Under the pieces are notes generated by a model, which worked only from the letters and a program-made list of their open reading frames with translations, was not told the origin of the DNA and did not search any database. Below, in pieces: positions 46,956 through 54,974 of a DNA stretch of 64,000 bases. Positions within the stretch are counted from its first letter, which is position 1; every line of letters starts with the position of its first letter. The translations under genes were made by a program, and so were the position numbers. Source of the DNA: Mesorhizobium sp. (GTDB lineage Bacteria; Pseudomonadota; Alphaproteobacteria; Rhizobiales; Rhizobiaceae); NCBI GenBank assembly GCA_004017535.1, contig SAJS01000002.1:62001-126000 (forward strand), given 5' to 3'.

Positions 46956-47059
46956 AAAGCATGGCTCCCGTAAGTGGGAACCGGTTTCGGGATAAAGACA
47001 TGCGTAAAATCAAAACTTAAGCGCATGGAGCGATCTGAAAGATCGCGACGCGCTTTTAG
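46956..47059. repeat. Dispersed intergenic repeat, copy 2
   Basis: About 104 bases nearly identical to 3429-3533, same orientation (AAAGCATG...GCGCTTTTAG). Confidence 0.75.
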
Positions 47060-47092
47060 GCGATGCGCAGCCCGACGAGCCACCCCGCAAAG

Positions 47093-47128
47093 AAAAACGC
47101 CGCGCATCCGTGGGACGCGCGGCGTTTG
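47093..47128 (-). terminator. Rho-independent terminator of tolC
   Basis: Perfect 11-base arms AAACGCCGCGC (47095-47105) and GCGCGGCGTTT (47117-47127) followed on the minus strand by TTCTTTG. Confidence 0.85.
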
Positions 47129-47147
47129 TCGAAGCTTGGATCGGAAA

Positions 47148-48527
47148 TCAGCGCCCGTCAGGCGTGCGCAATCCGATCCACTTGTCCTTGACGGCGTTGT
47201 AATGCTCTTCCGGCCTGTATTTGGTGACCGCCAGGCCCAGGCGATCGACCGACAGCCGTCCCATCGCCGACAGGATGGCGTAGCTCGCCACCACCACGTC
47301 GCGCTCGGAGCTTGCCTGGTTGATCTTGGCGGTGATGACGGCGTTCTGCGCGTTCAACACGTCGAGCGTCGTGCGCTGGCCGACATTGCGCTCCTCGATG
47401 ACGCCGTTGAGCGCCAGCTGCGCGGCATCGATGACCTGCCTGTTGGCGTCCACGCTTTCGCGCGCTGCGACATATTGCGTCCAGGCCGAGACCACGGCCT
47501 GGCGCACCTGGTCGCGGCTAACGTCGACCTGGATGCGCGCCTCACTGAGCGATTCCTTGTTTTGCCGCACAATCGCCGAGGTCCGGCCGCCCGAATAGAT
47601 CGGAATGGTCAGCGTGGCGCCGATATTGGCCGAGGTGGAGGTGCCGTTGGTACCTCTGAAATCGGGAACGGAGTGGCTGTAATTGTCCGAAATGCCGGCC
47701 GAGGCCGACACTTGCGGCAGCAGCGCGCCTTCCGACGACTTCACCGAGAATGCCGCCGCATCAACGAGGTGCTGCGTGGCAAGGATGGCCGGATGTTCGG
47801 CGGAAGCGACAGCCAGGGCGGAATCGAGGCTGCCTGGCAGCAGCTTGCCCAGCGGCGAAGCCGCCTTCAGCTTGCCCGGCTCGTCGCCGACGATCTGGTG
47901 ATAGGTGGCGGCGCTCGCCAGCGCCGTGGCGCGGGCGGCGCTGAGTTGCGCCACGGCAGTGGCGCGCGAGGCATCGGCCTGGGCGACATCGGTGCGGGTG
48001 CCCTCGCCGACCTCGAAGCGCGAGCGGGCGGCGCGCGCCTGCTCGGTCAGGAACTGCAGGTTCTGCTCGGTCAGCACCGCGACCTGACGGTCGCGAATCA
48101 CGTCCATATAGGCGCTGGCCGCATTGAACAGGATGTTCTCCTCGGTATTGCGCAGGCTCTCGACCGAAGCCTTCACCTGCGATTCGGCGGCGGCGACGTT
48201 GTTCTTGGTCTGAAAGCCGTCGAACAGCGTCTGGTTGATCTGCACGCCGAAGCTGCCCGTGGTGATGTTCTGGGTGGCACCCTGCGCATGGGTGCTGGTG
48301 TAGTCGATGCTGCTCGAACCGGTGACAGTCGGGCGCCAGCCCGACTTGGCGATGGCGACGCCCTCATCGGTGACGCGCACGCCGGCGCGAGCGGCGTTGA
48401 GCTGCGAATTGTACTGGTAGGCTTTGGCGAGGGCGCCCGTAATGGTCTCGGCGGAGACGGCCAGCGGCGAAAGCGCCGTGGCCGAAACAAGGATAGCTAC
48501 TAAAACACTCTTGCGTAGAGGCGGCAC
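47148..48527 (-). CDS. tolC: TolC family outer membrane efflux/secretion protein
   Basis: 459 residues with a signal peptide, periplasmic helical and outer-membrane beta barrel regions as in TolC. It opens a trimeric channel for type I secretion or multidrug efflux. Segments ALAKAYQYNSQLNAARAG and RTTLDVLNAQNAVITAKINQ are family-typical. Start is a GTG at 48527 with GAGGGAAATAAC upstream. A methyltransferase lies upstream, as in other rhizobia. Confidence 0.94.
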   Translation of the reverse strand: MPPLRKSVLVAILVSATALSPLAVSAETITGALAKAYQYNSQLNAARAGVRVTDEGVAIAKSGWRPTVTGSSSIDYTSTHAQGATQNITTGSFGVQINQTLFDGFQTKNNVAAAESQVKASVESLRNTEENILFNAASAYMDVIRDRQVAVLTEQNLQFLTEQARAARSRFEVGEGTRTDVAQADASRATAVAQLSAARATALASAATYHQIVGDEPGKLKAASPLGKLLPGSLDSALAVASAEHPAILATQHLVDAAAFSVKSSEGALLPQVSASAGISDNYSHSVPDFRGTNGTSTSANIGATLTIPIYSGGRTSAIVRQNKESLSEARIQVDVSRDQVRQAVVSAWTQYVAARESVDANRQVIDAAQLALNGVIEERNVGQRTTLDVLNAQNAVITAKINQASSERDVVVASYAILSAMGRLSVDRLGLAVTKYRPEEHYNAVKDKWIGLRTPDGR

Positions 48528-48712
48528 GTTATTTCCCTCATTCGTTTTGCATGGGAACCACGCCGCGTCAGCCTACCCTTGCGGATCGGCCGGCGCCGCG
48601 TTGTTTATCGTTCCCCCGCTGACGGCCTCCCGAAACGCCCGGTTAACCAAATCAGCAACGATTGTCAGGCGCAAGCGATCATGACAGCGCCTTCGCTGCA
48701 AGGCAAAAACGC
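48528..48712. other. Intergenic gap between tolC and methyltransferase
   Basis: 185 bases holding the tolC promoter; nothing else recognised. Confidence 0.4.
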
Positions 48713-49387
48713 TCAGAATTCAAACGCGTGAGCACGTTCGAAGCCCGGTAGTGGCTTAATTGCCGCATTAAAGGCCCGCCTTCCGGTTACAACCCCCCCT
48801 GCTTTAAAAAACAGCCGGGCCACGCCACAGTTGCCTTGTCCTTCGACCGCAACCAGACGTCCATCTTCCGCAAGCTGGTCAAGCAGCGACTGCGGCACTT
48901 CCTCGACGCTGCCGCCGACGAAGATGACGTTGTAGGGCGCTTTAGCGGCATACCCCTGCGGCAGCGGCCCGGTGATGACCGTGACATTCTGGCAGCCGAG
49001 GCTGGAAAGCGCGGATTTGGCGATCTCCGCCAGCGCGGAATCGCTCTCCAGCGCCACGACGGACCGCGCCAGCCTGGACAGCAATGCGGCGGAATAGCCG
49101 GTGCCGCAACCGACATCGAGCACCGAATCACTCGCGTCGATCTCGGCCAGTTGCAAAAGCTTGGCGAGCGGCGACGGCTCCATCAGGTAGCGTGCGCCGC
49201 CGCCATTGGCGCCGTCCGAAATGCGGATGTCTTCGTCGATATAGGCCAGATCCCGCTGCCCGGCGCCGACAAAGGCCTCGCGCGGAACGGTCAGCATCGC
49301 TTCGATGAGAGGCGCGCTGGTGACGTCGGTGGTGCGGATCTGGCCGTCGACCATCTTCACGCGGCGTTCGGAAAAATCAGCGCTCAT
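48713..49387 (-). CDS. PCMT-like methyltransferase
   Basis: 224 residues of the protein-L-isoaspartate methyltransferase family, a diverged paralogue of pcm at 21981. AdoMet motif VLDVGCGTGYSAALLSRLA at about residues 88-106. Chosen start ATG at 49387 (MSADFSERRVKMVDGQIRTT). It is usually found upstream of tolC in rhizobia, so its target may be linked to secretion, but this is unknown. Confidence 0.85.
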   Translation of the reverse strand: MSADFSERRVKMVDGQIRTTDVTSAPLIEAMLTVPREAFVGAGQRDLAYIDEDIRISDGANGGGARYLMEPSPLAKLLQLAEIDASDSVLDVGCGTGYSAALLSRLARSVVALESDSALAEIAKSALSSLGCQNVTVITGPLPQGYAAKAPYNVIFVGGSVEEVPQSLLDQLAEDGRLVAVEGQGNCGVARLFFKAGGVVTGRRAFNAAIKPLPGFERAHAFEF

Positions 49388-49479
49388 GTCCCAACAATCC
49401 GCTCTCCGCGCCAAATGCGCGGCTAAAACTTCGACTGGAACCCCGCTCCGGCGCGGTTGCGCTGGAGCCCGCAAGCATC

Positions 49480-49553
49480 TGGAGGCCTCGCCCGGAATCG
49501 AACCGGGGTGCAAGGATTTGCAGTCCTCTGCGTAACCACTCCGCCACGAGGCC
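49480..49553 (-). tRNA. tRNA-Cys (anticodon GCA), CCA encoded
   Basis: Acceptor arms GGCCTCG/CGAGGCC with encoded CCA; anticodon arm GAGGA-CTGCAAA-TCCTT gives GCA; T-loop TTCGATT. 74 nt. Confidence 0.96.
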
Positions 49554-49582
49554 TCGCAATGCTCCCGGCGTTCCGAGCGAAC

Positions 49583-49611
49583 TCATTATGTTGACGCTCA
49601 AAGGTCGTCAA
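49583..49611 (-). promoter_or_regulatory. tRNA-Cys promoter
   Basis: TTGACG (49606-49611) and TAATGA (49583-49588) on the minus strand with a 17-base spacer; predicted start about 20 bases before the tRNA. Confidence 0.65.
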
Positions 49612-49718
49612 GCGGCGGCGCGTCATTCCCCGATGCTTTCGCATGGAGCGGCCAGAGTGGTGACTACCAATAGGTTGTGGTGACTTCGGCATGGCCGTGG
49701 CGCAGACGTCCCTGCCTC

Positions 49719-49979
49719 TCAGTCGGGTCGACGCCGGCGTTCCCACCAGACGATGAAACGCCGCCGGTGGCGCCGGATCATGGCGAATTCATAGGACAGA
49801 ACCAGGAGACCGAGCGGAATCATCCAGAAGCCGAGAATCGGCAGAAAGCCCAGAAGCCCGCCAAGGGTAAGCAGCATGCCGATGGCGATTCGCCAGCCGC
49901 GCGAGCGCGGCATGGTGAACTCGCGGCCGAAGATCGAAATCTTCCGTGCCGGGGCGTTGTCATCGTCCGCTGCGGTCAT
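49719..49979 (-). CDS. Small two-helix membrane protein
   Basis: 86 residues, with two membrane helices (GWRIAIGMLLTLGGLLGFLP and LGFWMIPLGLLVLSYEFAMI) and a very basic end (RRHRRRFIVWWERRRRPD). The central LP-x-LGFWMxPLGL resembles PGPGW-type small membrane proteins, but not firmly. ATG at 49979. Function unknown. Confidence 0.6.
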   Translation of the reverse strand: MTAADDDNAPARKISIFGREFTMPRSRGWRIAIGMLLTLGGLLGFLPILGFWMIPLGLLVLSYEFAMIRRHRRRFIVWWERRRRPD

Positions 49980-50130
49980 TCAAACCAATCCCATCCGCTG
50001 CCTAAGCCATGTCAAGGCGATGACCGGCCGCTTTGTTCCGTGCCGGTGTGAAGCCCTTCATATGTGGGCGCGCCGAACGATGGCACAAATAGCCGCATCA
50101 AAAAGTGCAGAAAAATTGCGAATTGCTTCT

Positions 50131-50159
50131 TTGCAAAGGCGAAAGGTGTTTGCTATAGG
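50131..50159 (+). promoter_or_regulatory. tRNA-Asn promoter
   Basis: TTGCAA (50131-50136) and TATAGG (50154-50159) with a 17-base spacer, 27 bases before the tRNA. Confidence 0.65.
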
Positions 50160-50186
50160 CTGCGCCACTCACGTCAGAGCCTCCGT

Positions 50187-50261
50187 TCCCCGGTAGCTCA
50201 GTGGTAGAGCAACCGGCTGTTAACCGGTTGGTCGCTGGTTCGAATCCGGCCCGGGGAGCCA
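50187..50261 (+). tRNA. tRNA-Asn (anticodon GUU), CCA encoded
   Basis: Acceptor TCCCCGG/CCGGGGA, anticodon loop CTGTTAA giving GTT, T-loop TTCGAAT, and GCCA at the end. 75 nt. Confidence 0.97.
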
Positions 50262-50525
50262 AGTTTTTCAATAGCATACAGATCTTCAGGGACAGCCGTC
50301 GCGGTTTACTGGTGCGTCGCGTTTACTGGCAAGGCGGGGCCTTGGGCTCGCGACCCACAGGGCCGAACGTCCTCCGTTTGTATGGCGAGAACTCTTGATC
50401 GGGCTGATAAGTTCGATGTCAGCCGGAGCGTTGCGAGCATGCTGGTCAGGCCCGGCGTGACTGGTCCTACCCCACCAGCCTTGCCGGGCCGCCTGGCTTC
50501 GAGATGACGCGGCTATCGTCGCCGG

Positions 50526-50693
50526 CTAGGCTTCGTCCTCTTCGATCCCGATGCTGTCCCCGTCTCCATGGACCATGTTCCGATCCCAGTCATTGGTCTT
50601 GTCGGGAGTTTTGGCAGCAGCATCTTGGGTTTCGCGTTGCTTGTCCTTGCGGGGCTTGGGACCGGGCAGATCGCGCGATGATTTAGGTTCCAT
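50526..50693 (-). CDS. Small acidic hydrophilic protein, hypothetical
   Basis: 55 residues from the ATG at 50693 (MEPKSSRDLPGPKPRKDKQR... ending in IEEDEA), with no hydrophobic segment. AGGGATAAG lies upstream of the ATG. The longer open frame continues 65 codons upstream without sense. Such short hydrophilic proteins are common in Rhizobiales, but the family is not identified. Confidence 0.45.
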   Translation of the reverse strand: MEPKSSRDLPGPKPRKDKQRETQDAAAKTPDKTNDWDRNMVHGDGDSIGIEEDEA

Positions 50694-50844
50694 TGAGCTT
50701 ATCCCTACGGCCGAACCGAACTGCCAACGATAACCGAGCCCGAATGTTCCTGTTGGGAATGGCGCCATCCGGTCGCAAGCGTTCGCCGCGGCTTGCCGGG
50801 CGTAACGGCCGGCGGCGCCGGCGCGAGGTTCGGAACCTATGCGA

Positions 50845-51063
50845 CTAGGGAACGGCAGCTCGCTTCCATTGCTCGCCGTCACCTTCATTCGGGATTTCCA
50901 GCAACGCGGTACAATCGATTACTTCGTGTAACTGGGCGCTTGGGTCAAACCGAAGTCCGGAGCTGTACGATCGCAGGCATCGCAGCCCTTTCATTTTTTG
51001 GAGTCTCGCCCGGCGTTCCTCTTCACCCGGCAGCGGTCGAATTTGGTTTTTGTTCTTTTCCAT
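50845..51063 (-). CDS. Small basic protein, hypothetical and doubtful
   Basis: 72 residues from the ATG at 51063 (MEKNKNQIRPLPGEEERRAR...), with no family recognised. AGTCTC-type upstream sequence gives no clear ribosome-binding site; an ATG four codons earlier exists. Confidence 0.25.
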   Translation of the reverse strand: MEKNKNQIRPLPGEEERRARLQKMKGLRCLRSYSSGLRFDPSAQLHEVIDCTALLEIPNEGDGEQWKRAAVP

Positions 51064-51553
51064 CAGAGACTGCATGAGCAGCCCCTCCGCGCGGTTTCAA
51101 TCGTAACCGACGATCCTATAGTCCGCCCCGCGACGAGCATCATCTATTTGCAGGCCAATGCCTCTCGCAGGGCTGATTGACACCTTACGAATCGGTAAGG
51201 AAGGCGTCCTGCGTTCGGATGACGGACTGCTGCAGCGCGCATTGATACAAATCCAGTGTTGCCAGTGCGGGCGTGTGTTTTAGATCCAACGTCCCGCCGA
51301 TCGGCCCGGCAGCCTTCCTGAGCTGGGTTGCTGGGCCGCTCGCCTCACGCGGGCCGCCCCCCCGGGCATGGGCCCAATCCCATAGTCATTGGGCCGCCAC
51401 CGCAATTCGCCAATCTGGCGACTGGCATTTCGCTTGCTCATGAGTTGAAGCGAACAAGGAGAGAACGACGTTAGGCCCAACGCAGTGGGCATTCAGTCCA
51501 AATTGCTGGTCTTCGCGACTCCAAATAACCTCGCGAAGGAAAGGCAGGGGTTC

Positions 51554-51742
51554 ATGGCGGGGAAAAGGGCGATTGCAGTCAAGGATTGGTCTTGCGCTAT
51601 GAGTGACGAGATTGGCCGCGTGGTCTTGGCCATAAACTCGACCGAAGGTGAAACGACCTACGTTCTTATGACGATCTTCCAGGCGGCAAAGATGGCCCAG
51701 GAACTGCGGTCGCCGAAGATGGTCCCTCGATACGATATGTAG
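51554..51742 (+). CDS. Small hypothetical protein
   Basis: 62 residues from the ATG at 51554 with AGGCAGGGG just upstream (MAGKRAIAVKDWSCAMSDEI...). The central EGETTYVLMTIFQAAKMAQE looks like a compact folded domain. The AT-richer codon use differs from neighbours. No family recognised. Confidence 0.45.
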   Translation: MAGKRAIAVKDWSCAMSDEIGRVVLAINSTEGETTYVLMTIFQAAKMAQELRSPKMVPRYDM

Positions 51743-51948
51743 CCATCTCTGGCGAAAACACTGAGCAATGCAAAGCGGGCTGGTCCGCCTGATTGAGGAA
51801 ACGGAGCCGGGACCGGCGCCACCCACCTCACATGGGCCAAATTCCCTTAGCCATTGTGCCGGCGAATTTTGCTTTTCGGCTTCGCCGCCCTGCCTTAGCC
51901 TTCCTTCGCAACACCTCGCCGACAAGCTGATAGCCGGACCTCTACGCC

Positions 51949-53025
51949 GTGCCCTTGAAAGCCACCGCCCATATCGAGGCCATGTCCGCTTTCGCACTGG
52001 CGAATTTCGGCGGCTACGACCGGCCGACGTTGGCGCAGAACGAGAGCGCCTTTCCGCCCAGCCCCAAGGCGATCCAGGCCGGCCGTGATGCCGTGGCGCG
52101 CAGCCACTTTTACCCGGATCCGGACTGGACCTTGCTGCGCGATGCGATCGCCAGAGCCTATGGTGTCGAGCGCGACCTTGTCCTGTGCGGCGCCGGCTCG
52201 ATGGAGCTGATCGCCTGCACCATCGCGGCCTTCGCTGGTCCGGGCGCCGACGTGCTCGCCACCAGCTACGCCTATAATTTTGCCGCCTCGGCGGCCGCGC
52301 GCGTCGGGGCGGCCTATGTCAAGGCGGCCGAGCGCGGCTTTGAGGTCTCGATCGACGCCATCCTGGCGGCTCTCACGCCGGCGACGCGCATCGTCTTCGT
52401 CTGCAATCCGGGCAACCCGACCGGCACGCGCATCAAGAACGCCGAGCTGCTGCGCCTGCGCGCGGCGCTGCCTGGCGACGTTCTCCTGATGATCGACCAG
52501 GCCTATGGCGAATTCGACGATCAGGATCCGCAGGCTGCTTTCGCGCTCGCCGGACGCGGCGACACCGTAGTCCTGCGCAGTCTGTCCAAAGCATACGGGC
52601 TCGCCGGCGCGCGCGTCGGCTGGGGGTTGTTCGCGCCCCAGATCGCCGCCGAAGTGCGCAAAATGCAGAACTCGAACCAGGTCTCGACGGTCAGCCTTGC
52701 CATGGCCGTCGCGGCCGTCGAGGACCAGGCCCATATGCGCGCGGCGGTGGCGCGCACATCGGACATTCGCGACCGCTTCGCGCAAGGCTTGCGCGCCGCC
52801 GGATACGAGGTGCCTGAGAGCCGGACGAATTTCGTCCTGGTGCGCTTTGCCGACACGGCGGCAGCGACGGCGGCCGACAATGCCCTGCGCGGCGCCGACA
52901 TCATCGTGCGCGGCCTCGCCGGTTACGGCCTGACCGATAGTCTGCGCATCACGATCGGGCCGCAGGACGTCATGGATCGCACGCTGCGCGTGCTCACCGC
53001 CCTGCGCGGCCGGCAATGCTGGTAA
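51949..53025 (+). CDS. HisC-like PLP-dependent aminotransferase
   Basis: 358 residues of fold type I aminotransferase (histidinol-phosphate aminotransferase group). The PLP lysine is in RSLSKAYGLAGARVGW; the conserved NPGNPTGT segment holds the Asn that contacts the cofactor. Start is a GTG at 51949; an ATG at 51982 is an alternative. It is separate from any histidine operon and two genes before a deacetylase, so it likely transaminates a catabolic substrate. Confidence 0.9.
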   Translation: MPLKATAHIEAMSAFALANFGGYDRPTLAQNESAFPPSPKAIQAGRDAVARSHFYPDPDWTLLRDAIARAYGVERDLVLCGAGSMELIACTIAAFAGPGADVLATSYAYNFAASAAARVGAAYVKAAERGFEVSIDAILAALTPATRIVFVCNPGNPTGTRIKNAELLRLRAALPGDVLLMIDQAYGEFDDQDPQAAFALAGRGDTVVLRSLSKAYGLAGARVGWGLFAPQIAAEVRKMQNSNQVSTVSLAMAVAAVEDQAHMRAAVARTSDIRDRFAQGLRAAGYEVPESRTNFVLVRFADTAAATAADNALRGADIIVRGLAGYGLTDSLRITIGPQDVMDRTLRVLTALRGRQCW

Positions 53026-53052
53026 GGGCTTCATCCGAGGGGATTTCAAGAC

Positions 53053-53970
53053 GTGACGTCAGACATGCCGTATCTGCCCGCCCGCGATTTCATCGGCTAT
53101 GGCGAGCGGCCTCCGCAGGCTGAGTGGCCGGGTGGCGCGAAGCTGGCGCTCAACATCGTCGTCAATTACGAGGAAGGCGCGGAATACTCGATCGGCGAAG
53201 GCGACGGTGTTTCCGAGACGATCCTGTCCGACCTTGCCGTGTCGCCCGTAGTGCCCGGCCTGCGCAACCGCAACATGGAATCGCTTTACGAATATGGCTC
53301 GCGCGTCGGCGTCTGGCGGCTGATCTCGCTGTTCCAGGACAAGGGTGTCGTTCCGACCTTCTACGTCGTCGGGCGCGCGCTGGAGCTCAACCCGGCCGCG
53401 GGGAAGGCGATCGCGGCGCTTGGCAGCGACATCGTCTGCCATGGCTGGCGCTGGATCGACTACGCGCCGCTCAGCGAAGAGGAAGAGCGCGAGCACATCG
53501 CCATGACGGTGGACGCGGTCCGCAAGATCACCGGCATCGACCCGGGGGGCTGGTACACTGGCCGGCCAAGCCTCAACACCAGACGGCTGGTGGTCGAGCA
53601 TGGCGGCTTCCTGTTCGACTGCGACGACTACAATGACGACCTGCCCTATTTCGTCGATGTCGGCGGCAAGCGGCACCTGGTCGTGCCGCACAGCTTCGAC
53701 AACAACGACAGCCGCTTTTCGCGAGGCTCGGGCCTGGAGACCGGCAGCCAGTTCTTCGACTATGTCAGCGACGGCGTCGACTGGCTGCTGAAGGAAGGCC
53801 AGAAGACACCGCGCATGATGACGGTGTCGCTGCATTGCCGGCTGGCGGCGCGTCCTGGCCGCATGATCGGGCTGGAACGCTTCCTCGACAAGATCACGGC
53901 CAATCCCGATATCTGGGTCTGCCGCCGCTCCGACATCGCCCGCCACTGGCTGGACCGGTTCGGCGGTTAA
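53053..53970 (+). CDS. Polysaccharide deacetylase / PuuE-type allantoinase-like protein
   Basis: 305 residues of the NodB-fold hydrolase family. GYGERPPQAEWPGGAKLALN and VVNYEEGAEYSIGEGD are typical of the PuuE-type subgroup, which includes allantoinase and imide/amide hydrolases; CHGWRWIDY carries the metal His. Start GTG at 53053 with GGGG upstream. Follows the aminotransferase by 27 bases, probably one operon. Substrate unknown. Confidence 0.88.
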   Translation: MTSDMPYLPARDFIGYGERPPQAEWPGGAKLALNIVVNYEEGAEYSIGEGDGVSETILSDLAVSPVVPGLRNRNMESLYEYGSRVGVWRLISLFQDKGVVPTFYVVGRALELNPAAGKAIAALGSDIVCHGWRWIDYAPLSEEEEREHIAMTVDAVRKITGIDPGGWYTGRPSLNTRRLVVEHGGFLFDCDDYNDDLPYFVDVGGKRHLVVPHSFDNNDSRFSRGSGLETGSQFFDYVSDGVDWLLKEGQKTPRMMTVSLHCRLAARPGRMIGLERFLDKITANPDIWVCRRSDIARHWLDRFGG

Positions 53971-53997
53971 CCCGCCGAACCGGTCGCCGGTGAACCC

Positions 53998-54900
53998 TTA
54001 CTTGTTCGGGACCTCATAGACCTTGCCGTGCCAGGGCGCTGCGTCGATCTGGTCGAGCGCCATCACGTAGAGCACCTTCTCGTCCGGTCCGAAGGCGAAG
54101 TTCGGCATTGACGGCGACGGCACGGAGAGCGTGCGCAAAAGCTTGGCGTCCTTGTCGACGACGATGATCTTGCCCGGAGCATCGAGCGAGCGCGGACTTT
54201 GGCCGATATACATCTCGCCTTCCTTGTCCATCTTGATCCCGTCGGGCCAGATGTGCGGCTGGTTAGGGAAGAGATCGTCGAGCCGCAGGAAGACGCGGCG
54301 ATTCGACAGGCTGTGGTCGGACGAGACGTCGAATTCGATGATCCTGTTGTCCTCGGTCTCGACCAGATAGAGGATCTTGCCGTCGTTCGACATGACGAGG
54401 CCATTTGCGTTGTGCAGGTCGCCGACGACCTTCTTCACGCTGCCGTCCTTGCCGATGTAATAGGCCGAAGCATCGATCAGCGGGCCGCCCTTGCCCGAAC
54501 CGGTGAAATAGACACCGCCGTCCTTGTCGGGCGCGAAATCGTTCGGCCCGCTGAACGGCTTGCCGTCGGTGTCCTTGTCATAGGGCGGCAGCGTCTTGCC
54601 GTCGGCCGAGATGCGGCCGATCGTGTTGTTGTCGTAGCATGTGACGAGGAAGTCGCCGGTCGTCGTCGGCAGCACGGCCGACGGGCCGCAGCCGTCCATC
54701 TTCCAGAAAATGCCGTTCTTCTTGCCGTCCCATACGGTGACCGTGCCGCGGCCATATTCGACGTAGAACAGCTTGTCCTGGTACCAGATGGGACCTTCGG
54801 CGAACCACGCGTCGTCGTTGACCACTTTGATATCGGCGGCCTGAGTTGCCGATGTGAGCGCCAGGGCAAACACTGCGCCCAGCAAATGCTGTTTGATCAT
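53998..54900 (-). CDS. SMP-30/gluconolactonase-like periplasmic protein
   Basis: 300 residues with a signal peptide (MIKQHLLGAVFALALTSATQ) and a six-bladed beta-propeller pattern: FAEGPIWYQDKLFYVEYGRG, SGPNDFAPDKDGGVYFTGSG, ANGLVMSNDGKILYLVETED, WPDGIKMDKEGEMYIGQS. The E, N and D residues match the metal site of the lactonase family. It converges on the deacetylase and precedes the FAD/GcvT gene. Probably hydrolyses a lactone or binds a sugar acid in the periplasm. Confidence 0.85.
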   Translation of the reverse strand: MIKQHLLGAVFALALTSATQAADIKVVNDDAWFAEGPIWYQDKLFYVEYGRGTVTVWDGKKNGIFWKMDGCGPSAVLPTTTGDFLVTCYDNNTIGRISADGKTLPPYDKDTDGKPFSGPNDFAPDKDGGVYFTGSGKGGPLIDASAYYIGKDGSVKKVVGDLHNANGLVMSNDGKILYLVETEDNRIIEFDVSSDHSLSNRRVFLRLDDLFPNQPHIWPDGIKMDKEGEMYIGQSPRSLDAPGKIIVVDKDAKLLRTLSVPSPSMPNFAFGPDEKVLYVMALDQIDAAPWHGKVYEVPNK

Positions 54901-54974
54901 GCGATTCCCCTTTGTTTTTTAGTTGATTGAAGTCCCTTCGAATGCCGCGCCGCTAATCGCCGGGTGTTCGCGGT

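Larger units (their letters stand above)
46798..47147. other. Intergenic region with repeat and terminator
   Basis: 350 bases between tolC end and popZ start, both minus strand. It holds the popZ promoter, a second copy of the dispersed repeat (46956-47059) and the tolC terminator (47093-47128). Confidence 0.6.
50262..51948. other. Gene-poor stretch downstream of tRNA-Asn
   Basis: About 1.7 kb with only small uncertain ORFs (listed separately). A near-direct repeat GTCGCGGTTTACTGG / GTCGCGTTTACTGG lies at about 50297-50329. Base composition is uneven and codon use unclear. No copy of the tRNA 3' end was seen elsewhere in the window, so no att site can be claimed. Confidence 0.5.

Noticed and set aside
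50187-50261. tRNA-Asn as attachment site for an integrated island
   Set aside because: No integrase gene and no second copy of the tRNA 3' end within the window.
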